This document shows positions 1-7,495 of a DNA stretch of 62,627 nucleotides, one piece after another. A program made the translations under genes and the position numbers. The number at the start of each line of letters is the position of its first letter. The stretch's first letter is position 1. This DNA comes from Lachnospiraceae bacterium UBA3310. GTDB taxonomy: Bacteria; Bacillota; Clostridia; Lachnospirales; Lachnospiraceae. The notes beneath the pieces were generated by a model, which saw only the letters and a program-made list of their open reading frames with translations, had not been told where the DNA came from and did not search any database. The stretch covers positions 1-62,627 of the forward strand of contig DESQ01000010.1 of the NCBI GenBank assembly GCA_002361355.1, written 5' to 3'.

Positions 1-32
1 TACACCATTATTATACTAGGAGAATAATCGGT

Positions 33-1130
33 ATGAATTTAAATCTTAGGAACAGGGAAGAGTGCAGATTCGACGCGGTCAGTCTGGGGGAAATTATGCT
101 CAGGCTCGATCCGGGCGAGGGAAGGATCAAGACAGCCAGAAGTTTTAAAGCGTGGGAGGGAGGCGGGGAGTACAATGTCATCCGCGGACTTCGCAGATGC
201 TTTGGGCTCAAAACCGCAGTCATTACTGCGTTTGCGGACAACGAGGTGGGTAAGCTGATGGAAGATTTCATTTTGCAGGGCGGCGTAGACACTTCCCTGA
301 TCAAATGGATGCCCACGGACGGAATCGGAAGAATCTGCAGAAACGGGATTAATTTTACGGAGAGAGGCTTTGGCATCCGCGGGGCGCTTGGATGTTCCGA
401 CCGCGCCAACACGGCTATCTCCAAGGCGACGCCGGAAGATTTTGATTTTGATTATATTTTTGGAGAGCTGGGAGTCCGGTGGCTGCACACGGGCGGTATT
501 TATGCGGCATTATCCGAGCAGGCGGGCGAGACGGTCACAGCGGCTATCAAAACGGCCAAGAAGTACGGCACTGTTGTTTCCTATGACCTGAACTACCGTC
601 CTTCCATGTGGAGCGCCATCGGCGGACTGGCAAAGGCGCAGGAGGTGAATAAGGAAATCGCCAAATATGTGGATGTCATGATCGGCAATGAGGAAGACTT
701 TACCGCATGTCTCGGCTTTGAGATAGAGGGGAACGACGAAAACCTGAAAGAACTCAATCTGGAAGGCTACAAGAAGATGATCAATGAGGCGGCGGAGACT
801 TATCCGAATTTTAAGGCGGTGGCGACCACGCTAAGAACCGTCCATACTGCAACCGTGAACGACTGGTCGGCGATCTGCTGGGCGGACGGTAATATCTACA
901 AGGCGTCCGACTATAAGGGGCTGGAGATTTTGGACAGAGTCGGCGGCGGGGATTCTTTCGCATCCGGACTGATTTACGGTTTGATGGAGACGGGGGATGC
1001 GCAAAAGGCCGTAAACTACGGCGCGGCGCACGGGGCGCTTGCCATGACCACGCCGGGCGATACCACGATGGCGTCCCTGAAGGAAGTGGAAAGTATCATG
1101 TCGGGTGCGGGCGCACGCGTGAAGAGATAA
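33..1130 (+). CDS. kdgK: 2-keto-3-deoxygluconate kinase-like PfkB sugar kinase
   Basis: A 365-residue PfkB/ribokinase-family kinase. It probably phosphorylates 2-keto-3-deoxygluconate to KDPG in the cytosol, the step before KDPG aldolase in hexuronate breakdown. The N-terminal half has the GGGEYNV sugar-binding stretch. Near the C-terminus the anion-hole and catalytic-base motif reads DRVGGGDSFASG, with Asp as the expected base. The ATG at 33 is preceded by AGGAGA at 18-23. The KDPG aldolase gene follows 39 bases downstream on the same strand, which supports the substrate assignment. Other PfkB substrates such as fructose or 5-dehydro-2-deoxygluconate cannot be excluded from motifs alone. Confidence 0.82.
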   Translation: MNLNLRNREECRFDAVSLGEIMLRLDPGEGRIKTARSFKAWEGGGEYNVIRGLRRCFGLKTAVITAFADNEVGKLMEDFILQGGVDTSLIKWMPTDGIGRICRNGINFTERGFGIRGALGCSDRANTAISKATPEDFDFDYIFGELGVRWLHTGGIYAALSEQAGETVTAAIKTAKKYGTVVSYDLNYRPSMWSAIGGLAKAQEVNKEIAKYVDVMIGNEEDFTACLGFEIEGNDENLKELNLEGYKKMINEAAETYPNFKAVATTLRTVHTATVNDWSAICWADGNIYKASDYKGLEILDRVGGGDSFASGLIYGLMETGDAQKAVNYGAAHGALAMTTPGDTTMASLKEVESIMSGAGARVKR

Positions 1131-1169
1131 GAAACGGAGAATAAAAAGGAAAGGTATGGCTGGCATAAA

Positions 1170-1819
1170 ATGAACAGTGAAAAGACAGAGAAGGTTTTAA
1201 AAAGGTTTGAGGAAGTTGGCATTATTCCTGTAGTTGTATTAAACGACGCGAAGGACGCGGAGCCTCTTGGCAGGGCTTTGATGGAGGGAGGGCTTCCGGC
1301 GGCGGAAATCACGTTCAGGACAGAGGCAGCGGAGGAATCCATTCGCCGTATGAGCGAAAAATTTCCGGATATGCTGGTGGGAGCGGGAACGGTACTCACG
1401 ACAGAGCAGGTGGACAGAGCCGTAAATGCGGGCGCAAAATTTGTGGAAGCCCCCGGATTTGACGCGGAGATTGTGCAGTACTGCATGGACAGGGATATCC
1501 CTGTTTGTCCCGGAACACAGAGCCCGAGCGAGGTGATGGCGGCAGTAAAAATGGGTCTGGATCATATGAAGTTTTTCCGGCGGAAAATTCCGGCGGACTT
1601 AAGATGATCAACGCTATCGGCGCGGCTATGCCAAACGTCAGATTCATGCCGACAGGCGGTATCAATGCGGAGAACGTGGCGGCGTATCTGAAATCCGGCA
1701 GGATTTTCTGCTGCGGCGGAAGCTGGATGGTGAAGGCGGATCTGATCAAAGAGGGCAGATTTGACGAGATTAAAAACATGGCTGCCGGTGCGGCGGAGAT
1801 TGTAAAGGAAAACAGATAA
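1170..1819 (+). pseudogene. eda: KDPG / 4-hydroxy-2-oxoglutarate aldolase, frameshifted
   Basis: Class I aldolase that splits KDPG to pyruvate and glyceraldehyde-3-phosphate. The first frame (1170-1607) carries the N-terminal barrel with GIIPVVVLNDA, AEITFRTEAA, VGAGTVLT and CPGTQSPSE, up to HMKFF. That motif holds the Schiff-base Lys at residue 134. The protein continues in another frame from about 1575 with FPAENSGGLKM, FMPTGGINAENV and GGSWMV, ending at 1819. Joining the frames needs one extra base around the T5/CC run at 1572-1578, directly after the catalytic Lys. It is either a recent inactivation or a homopolymer sequencing error; the rest is intact and about 215 residues long, normal for the family. 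Confidence 0.85.
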
Positions 1820-1862
1820 AAATCCGGAAGGAAGGTGTACTTGCACTTCCTTCCGGATTTTT
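1818..1862. terminator. bidirectional terminator between eda and spoVT
   Basis: A long, nearly perfect inverted repeat (arm AATCCGGAAGGAAG with its complement, one bulged G, loop near 1837-1843). It is flanked by A-runs on the left and T-runs on the right, and sits between the convergent ends of the aldolase and spoVT. Both strands would form a stem followed by U residues. Confidence 0.85.
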
Positions 1863-1871
1863 ATTTACTGT

Positions 1872-2414
1872 CTACTGTTCCATCTGCCGGCCGAGGAATC
1901 CCGCTGCAGACTGGATCAGCTTTTGCTCCACCTCACCCATTCTGGACTTATGGTCTGTCTCCACCAGAATTACGGAGCCAATGACATCTCCCTCGCAGAT
2001 AATGGGGCTGATGGCTTCGTGGTGAACGTTATCCACTTCGCTGTGAATCTGGATAAAGTTCCGGTCGCCTTTTGTTGCAACAACGCTCTCTCTGTGGTCG
2101 ATCTTTTCCTCCAGATCTTTGCTGATGGATTTACCTAACAGATTTTTCATACCGCCGGAGACGGCGATAAACTGATCCCTGTCCGTGATCAATGCGATAT
2201 GGCCGGAAACCTGCGCCATGCTCTCCGCATACTGTTTGGCAAAGGTTCCCATCTCACCGATCGGGGAATATTTTTTTAAGATAATTTCCCCTTCCCTGTC
2301 GGTGTATATTTCAAGGGGATCCGCCTCGCGGATTCTGAGGGTGCGGCGGATTTCCTTGGGAATGACAATACGTCCCAGATCATCGATTCTTCTGACTATA
2401 CCTGTTGCTTTCAT
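1872..2414 (-). CDS. spoVT: Stage V sporulation protein T, AbrB-type regulator
   Basis: A 180-residue transcription factor. Residues 1-50 form the AbrB/SpoVT swapped-hairpin DNA-binding domain (MKATGIVRRIDDLGRIVIPK). Residues about 55-178 form the GAF-like domain of SpoVT, with the conserved PIICEGDVIGSVIL segment. In Bacillus it acts in the forespore under sigma-G, tuning late genes and its own expression. The length matches the family. The gene faces the KDPG aldolase and shares its terminator; it is monocistronic. A 9-bp inverted repeat lies upstream (see separate entry). Confidence 0.95.
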   Translation of the reverse strand: MKATGIVRRIDDLGRIVIPKEIRRTLRIREADPLEIYTDREGEIILKKYSPIGEMGTFAKQYAESMAQVSGHIALITDRDQFIAVSGGMKNLLGKSISKDLEEKIDHRESVVATKGDRNFIQIHSEVDNVHHEAISPIICEGDVIGSVILVETDHKSRMGEVEQKLIQSAAGFLGRQMEQ

Positions 2415-2429
2415 CTCTTATAACCTCCA

Positions 2430-2478
2430 TCTACAAATCGTAGTTATTTTTATTTATTGTTTTACTATTATTTGTAGA
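2430..2478 (-). promoter_or_regulatory. inverted repeat upstream of spoVT
   Basis: TCTACAAAT (2430-2438) and ATTTGTAGA (2470-2478) form a perfect 9-bp inverted repeat separated by 31 AT-rich bases, in the leader of spoVT. SpoVT of Bacillus represses its own promoter, so an autoregulatory site is plausible. That role is inference. Confidence 0.4.
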
Positions 2479-2514
2479 GTAGGAAATTATATACATACAC
2501 GGCAAAGCCTGTCA

Positions 2515-3829
2515 TCAATTAAATTGTGGCAGATATGCCTTGTTCTCCGCAAGAATGTCGTCGAGAATTTTTTTTGCGACGGTGGCGGAGTCCACCAGCG
2601 GGTGGATGGTGAGCGCCTGCAATGCGCAGTCGTAATCACCTTTTACGGCAGCCTCGATGGTGAGCTGTTCATAGGCCTTGACATTTTGTAATAGGCCGCG
2701 GATTTTTAAAGGGGGTGCGTCCGATATGCAGGGGATGCGCCCCGTCCCGGTCAATCACACAGTTCCGCTCAATGGAAGCATTGTCGGGAAGGTCAGCGTT
2801 TGTGCCGTTATTCAGGACGTTCACAGTCTGTATGTCTTTTTTATTATTATAAATGGAATCTATTAAACTGCAGGCCGCATCGGAGTAGCGCGCTCCGCCT
2901 CGCTTGGCAAGCTGTGGCGGTTTTACATCCAGAGAAGGACTCTGGTACAGGGCAAACAGATCCTTTTCCACCTGCTTGATCACCTCTGCGCGGCAGCCCT
3001 CCGATTCGGCGGCGCGGGTGCACTCCGCCAGCATTTCCGGCTGCATATAATAGTATTTCAGGTAGCTTACGGGCACCATTCCCAGAGAACGGAGGAAGGC
3101 GGGATCATAGTGGATTTCCGGAATGTTCGCCATCACTTCTTTTGCCGAATCAGAACATAGTTTTTCAATGGCTTCTGCCGTGACATCCTTTCCTTTCACT
3201 AAAACCCTCTTTGCCCAGACCAGATGGTTGATGCCGACAAAATCGCAGAACACATCGTCCGCTTCGCAGTCAAATTTTTCTGCCATGTCGCTGACCATGT
3301 TGATGGGGCAGTTGCACAGGCCAATGGTTTTTATGAAGCTGTGGTTCAGGGCCGCCTCTGTCAGTATGCCAGAGGGGTTGGCGAAATTGATCAGCCATGC
3401 ATCGGGGCAGAGCTTTTCCATGTCGTGGCATATATCGAGGATAACCGGAACGGAACGCAGCGCTTTGGCGAAACCTCCTGCACCGGTGGTTTCCTGTCCG
3501 ATTCTGCCGTAGCGCAGCGGGATTCTCTCATCCCGGATTCTGGCATCCAGAAGGCCTATGCGAAATTGCGTCGTGACAAAATCGGCATCTTTCAGAGCTT
3601 CCGCTCTGTCAGTGGTGGCATGAATCTGCAGATCAATGCCGGCTCTCTCGACCATTCTCTTTGCAAGGGCGGTGACGGTCTGCAATTTCTCCATGCCGGC
3701 TGCAATATCTACCAGATAAATATCTTTTACGGGAAGATTTTGGTAACGATTGATAAAACCTTCGATCAGTTCCGGCGTATAGCTGGAGCCGCCTCCGATA
3801 GTTGCAATTTTTAAACCTTTGTTTGTCAT
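2515..3829 (-). pseudogene. GH4 6-phospho-beta-glucosidase-like, C-terminal frameshift
   Basis: NAD- and metal-dependent glycosidase of family GH4, acting on phosphorylated disaccharides in the cytosol. The Rossmann motif is ATIGGGSSYTPE at residues 9-20. FANPSG, GLCNCP (metal-site Cys) and GINHL (metal-site His) follow in order. The main frame loses homology near 2710 and stops at 2669. The normal C-terminus, with GLLQNVKAYEQL and HPLVDSATVAKKILDD, continues in the next frame to 2515. One surplus base lies in the G5/A3/T5 tract at 2703-2715. The LacI regulator gene lies 38 bases upstream, as expected for a sugar operon. The exact substrate is not decided. Confidence 0.85.
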
Positions 3830-3867
3830 GGTAAAGCCTCCTTCTTACATGTGAATGGTTTCATGGT

Positions 3868-4869
3868 TTATACACACGTTTCCCGCAGTACCAGCTCCGC
3901 ATGGAAAGTTTTTGCTAACGGCTCTCTGGCGGGGTGTCTGATTTTATCAATCAAAAGCGCAACGCCCGCCTGTCCCATTTCGTAGAGCGGCTGGCGCATG
4001 GTGGAAAGCCCGGGGAAAAGGATGTCCTTTGAATCAGCGACATCGTCGTCAAAACCGATGAGAGCCAGATCACCCGGAAGGGAAAGACCAGCTTCCATGG
4101 CGGCCCGCAAAACACCGAAGGCGGGTTTGTCTGCTCCGGCAAAACAGGCGTCGGGACGTACCCCCTGTGACAGACGTTTTTTCATCTGCTGGTAGGCAAT
4201 TCCTTCAAAATGGTCGGCATAGAGAATGGAATCAGCGGCAAGGGGCATATGATAATCATGCATTGCCTGTACAAAACCGTTAAGACGTTCCAGCCCTACG
4301 TCGTAATTCATGTCACAGGTGACGTGGATAATGTGCTTCCGGCCCTGTTTGATCAGATGTTCGGTGGCGGTGTAAGCGCCTTGAAAATTGTCTAACAGGA
4401 TCTTGTCGCTGGCACAGTCGCTTAAGTTGCTTTCAATCAGGACGCTGCATGCCGATTTTTCAGCCACATAACGGAAGAGTTCTTCGGCGTCAAAGCGGCT
4501 GCCGTAGGCAATGATACCGTCGGTACATCCGCCCGTGAGGTAATCCACATATTTTAACCGCGTTGCCATATCTTTTCGCCCGCTGCAAAAAAGAATGTTG
4601 TAATCCTCTGCCTCCGCTGCGTCCTGAAGACCGTCAATTAAATGGAAGAAAAAGTCGTTACAAAGATCGTCCATGATAACGCCGATGGTGTTGGTTCTCT
4701 GCAAAACCAGGGATTTGGCGAGACCGTTGGGGACGTAGTGGTTTTCTTCGATAACCTCCAAAATTTTTTTCCGGTTTTCGGGACTGACGCCCGGTTTGTT
4801 ATTCAGAACACGGGAAACCAGTGTCCTTGAGACATTCGCCTGACGGGCGATATCTGATATCGTAGCCAT
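3868..4869 (-). CDS. LacI family transcriptional regulator
   Basis: A 333-residue LacI/GalR repressor. The helix-turn-helix and hinge cover residues 1-60 (MATISDIARQANVSRTLVSR, then NHYVPNGLAKSL). A periplasmic-binding-type sugar domain follows to the end, with NTIGVIMDD and ALIGFDDD as typical signatures. It is immediately upstream of the GH4 gene on the same strand and divergent from the sugar kinase at 5002. It most likely controls both in response to a sugar or sugar phosphate. The effector is unknown. Confidence 0.93.
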   Translation of the reverse strand: MATISDIARQANVSRTLVSRVLNNKPGVSPENRKKILEVIEENHYVPNGLAKSLVLQRTNTIGVIMDDLCNDFFFHLIDGLQDAAEAEDYNILFCSGRKDMATRLKYVDYLTGGCTDGIIAYGSRFDAEELFRYVAEKSACSVLIESNLSDCASDKILLDNFQGAYTATEHLIKQGRKHIIHVTCDMNYDVGLERLNGFVQAMHDYHMPLAADSILYADHFEGIAYQQMKKRLSQGVRPDACFAGADKPAFGVLRAAMEAGLSLPGDLALIGFDDDVADSKDILFPGLSTMRQPLYEMGQAGVALLIDKIRHPAREPLAKTFHAELVLRETCV

Positions 4870-5001
4870 ATGCTGCCTTTCTTATGCTGTCTTTTTTTGA
4901 TGTGTGTCAAAGTGTGTATGAATGGGTTTTTATATGTTTCATAATTTACATTTTGATTGTATCACAATATGGTAAGAGCCTTAGGGGGAAAGAGGGATAT
5001 T

Positions 5002-5997
5002 ATGGGAAGAAAGGAAGTTTATATTCTCGGAATTGACCAGGGTGGCACAAAGACGGCAGCCGCTGTTATGAGAGGGGACGGCTTTATTGTGGGACAGGCA
5101 ACGGCGAAGGGGGCTTATTTTCCGGTTGAGGGAATGGAACGCGCCCTTGAATCGGTACGTGAGGCAGTGGGAGAAGCATTGCGGAGCGCTTCCATTGGGA
5201 TGAAGGACATCATGCTTACGGTGGCGGGGATTACGGGTGTGGACTGGCCGGGAGACGATGTGCTTGTAAAGAAGGCATTGCAGGAAAATCTTTCGGCGGT
5301 GGAGGTTTTTGCCTGCAACGACGCGGTCATCGCCTTAAACAGCGGCACGATGCGTTCCCACGGCGTGGTAATCTGCGCCGGCACGGGGATGAACGGCGCG
5401 CTGATTGACAGAGAGGGAAGACAGTTCGTATACGGAGATTATATGGAGGAGGCGGCGCAGGGCGGAAGCGCGCTGGCGGTTCGTGCAGCGCGGAAAGTTT
5501 TTGATGCGGCGCTTGGACTGTGTCCGCCTACCGAACTGACAAACTTATTTTTGAAACAGGCGCAGGTGCCTGATGTGGACGCGCTGCTCAAGCGGTTCAT
5601 GACGGAAAAAACGTTTCGGAATGAACTGCGTTTTCTGGTGCCTCAGATTTTGATGATAGCGGAATATGGTGATGAAGTTACCTGCGGCCTGCTCTCTGAA
5701 TTTGCAGAGCAGATTGTGGACTGTATAGAAGCCGGGCTCAGGAAGATGAAGATGAGTCCGGAGGAAGAGAAGATTGTGCTGGCAGGAAGCGTGTTTAAGG
5801 GAAAGGAGAATCCGCTCACAAAACGGGTGATAAAACGGATGGAAGAGCGGCTTCCGGGAGCAGAACCGGTATTGGCGTGTTATGAGCCTGTGGTGGGCGC
5901 CTGTATTATGGGACTGGCCAGAATGGATATGGATCCTTCCGGGAGGGAGAAAGGCATCAGGGAGAGCGCGGTGGTTCTGGGGCTGTACAGAGGTTGA
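5002..5997 (+). CDS. BadF/BadG family sugar kinase (N-acetylglucosamine kinase-like)
   Basis: A 331-residue ASKHA-fold ATP-dependent kinase. The phosphate-1 loop GIDQGGTKTAAAVM is at the N-terminus. ACNDAVIAL (catalytic Asp) and GVVICAGTGMNGALID (phosphate 2) follow, then LAGSVFKGKENPL. The family includes N-acetylglucosamine and other hexosamine kinases. I chose ATG 5002 because GGGGAAAGAGGG lies just upstream; an in-frame ATG at 4957 would add 15 poorly conserved residues. It is divergent from the LacI gene. A role in phosphorylating a sugar freed by the neighbouring glycosidase is inference. Confidence 0.8.
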   Translation: MGRKEVYILGIDQGGTKTAAAVMRGDGFIVGQATAKGAYFPVEGMERALESVREAVGEALRSASIGMKDIMLTVAGITGVDWPGDDVLVKKALQENLSAVEVFACNDAVIALNSGTMRSHGVVICAGTGMNGALIDREGRQFVYGDYMEEAAQGGSALAVRAARKVFDAALGLCPPTELTNLFLKQAQVPDVDALLKRFMTEKTFRNELRFLVPQILMIAEYGDEVTCGLLSEFAEQIVDCIEAGLRKMKMSPEEEKIVLAGSVFKGKENPLTKRVIKRMEERLPGAEPVLACYEPVVGACIMGLARMDMDPSGREKGIRESAVVLGLYRG

Positions 5998-6098
5998 AAA
6001 AAGGACTTGTTGATGTTATAATTGTTGATATTTATCAAGTGGCAAGGCTGGTTTCAGATACGGGTTCTATGAGAAAGAGAGGAAACGGAACGGGTAGT

Positions 6099-6806
6099 AT
6101 GGACAGAGAGCTTTATTCTCTCAGAAAAGAAATCAAATATGTGGTTCCGCTGGGGAAGGCATTGGCGATCAGGGAGCAGTTGGACAGGCTTCTGCCAAGA
6201 GACAGTCATTGTGCGGACGGCCCGTATTCGGTGAGAAGCCTTTATTTTGATTCTGTCAACAATATTGATTTTGCGGAAAAACTTGCGGGCGTGATGGATC
6301 GTAAAAAGGTGCGCCTCCGTATTTATGACGGGGATGCGTCTTTATGTAAGCTGGAAATAAAGCAAAAGACTGGCGACCGTCAGCAAAAGCTGAGTTTGAT
6401 CGTATCCGAATCCGATGCCAGGGAGCTTTCGCGGGGAAAGATAAAGGTACTGCGAAACTATTTCGACAGTTCCGAAACCAGCCGGAAGGCATACGGCATC
6501 ATGGCGCAGGGACAGTACCGCCCGGTCGCGCAGATTGAATATGACAGGCTGGCGTACAAATATCCCATGTACGACACGCGCATTACGCTGGATATGAACG
6601 TCAGGTCTTCCGAGTCTAATCTGGATTTGTTTTCTTCCGATGTTCACTATACGCCGGTCACCCGGGAAAATGTGGTTCTGGAAGTGAAATACAGTGGTAA
6701 GCTCATGGGCTTTCTGTCTGCAATGTTTGCGCAGTTTCATCTGACGCAGGGCGCCTACAGTAAATACTGCGCGGGGCGGCAGGTATATTATGATTTTAAT
6801 TATTGA
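6099..6806 (+). CDS. VTC-domain polyphosphate polymerase-like protein (cassette 1)
   Basis: A 235-residue single VTC domain, the tunnel fold that in yeast Vtc4 makes polyphosphate from ATP. The basic and acidic tunnel residues are present: RKEIK at 9-13, VRSLYFD, VRLR at 71-74, LEIKQK at 85-90, LEVKYSGK around residue 195, and a C-terminal SKY. No SPX domain or membrane segment is seen, so the protein is probably cytosolic. The open frame reaches back to a TTG at 5994, but ATG 6099 begins at the conserved domain edge. The gene is followed by DUF4956 and CotH genes in tight succession. Product and substrate are not proven. Confidence 0.85.
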   Translation: MDRELYSLRKEIKYVVPLGKALAIREQLDRLLPRDSHCADGPYSVRSLYFDSVNNIDFAEKLAGVMDRKKVRLRIYDGDASLCKLEIKQKTGDRQQKLSLIVSESDARELSRGKIKVLRNYFDSSETSRKAYGIMAQGQYRPVAQIEYDRLAYKYPMYDTRITLDMNVRSSESNLDLFSSDVHYTPVTRENVVLEVKYSGKLMGFLSAMFAQFHLTQGAYSKYCAGRQVYYDFNY

Positions 6807-6820
6807 GGAGTGAATTTGTC

Positions 6821-7495
6821 ATGTCAAAAGAAGAGGTTCTCAACTATTTTTATACGAACAGCACCGAGTACGGCGTGAAAAGGACGCTGGTCATATTACT
6901 GTGCGGGCTTGCAGTGGGGATGATTATATATCTGACATATTATATCTCCTCGGAAAAGATTGTATATGACAGGAAATTTAACTGGTCGCTGGTGATCATG
7001 CATCTGATTACCGTCATAGTCATGATGATGATCAGCAGTAACATTGCGGTGTCTTTAGGTATGGTCGGCGCGCTGTCCATTGTCCGTTTCCGGACGGCGG
7101 TGAAGGACAGCCGTGACACCATGTTTATTTTCTGGGCTATGGCGGAAGGATTGTGCGTCAGCTCGCAGAACTGGCGGCTGACATTTACTTCGGCGCTGTT
7201 TATCGCGGCGATCCTTATCCTGTCAAGCAAGGTGCCGGGGGTACGGAATAAATATCTGCTGATTGTGAACGGCGAAGGGCAGGCAATCGACAGAAAACAG
7301 TTCGAAGAGAAATTAAAACCTTTTGTTACAGGTTTCCGGATGCGTACCGCCAACAAGGATGCCGATCATGAGGAGATGATCTGCGAGATCACTACAAAGG
7401 GAGAAATCAACTTAGAGGTGCTGGATGCGCTTTTGTCCGTTCCCGGCATACAGTCCGTAAATTGGGTTGCGCAGTCCGGAGAGACGGTAGGATGA
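6821..7495 (+). CDS. DUF4956 membrane protein (cassette 1)
   Basis: A 224-residue protein with about four hydrophobic segments in residues 20-145, then a soluble C-terminal domain of about 80 residues. The family signature SLGMVGALSIVRFRTAVK is at 78-95. The C-terminal part ends in an ACT/ferredoxin-like pattern (EMICEITTKG, then LLSVPGIQSVNWV). ATG 6821 has GAGGAG at 6805-6810, placed over the stop codon of the VTC gene. The gene ends by overlapping the CotH gene (ATGA). This family recurrently neighbours VTC and CotH genes. Its function is unknown; an inner-membrane linker or channel is a guess. Confidence 0.88.
   Translation: MSKEEVLNYFYTNSTEYGVKRTLVILLCGLAVGMIIYLTYYISSEKIVYDRKFNWSLVIMHLITVIVMMMISSNIAVSLGMVGALSIVRFRTAVKDSRDTMFIFWAMAEGLCVSSQNWRLTFTSALFIAAILILSSKVPGVRNKYLLIVNGEGQAIDRKQFEEKLKPFVTGFRMRTANKDADHEEMICEITTKGEINLEVLDALLSVPGIQSVNWVAQSGETVG

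Noticed and set aside
1566..1582. Programmed -1 frameshifting in KDPG aldolase
   Set aside because: The site G-TTT-TTC is not a full X-XXY-YYZ slippery heptamer, no following pseudoknot is evident, and no such recoding is known for this family.
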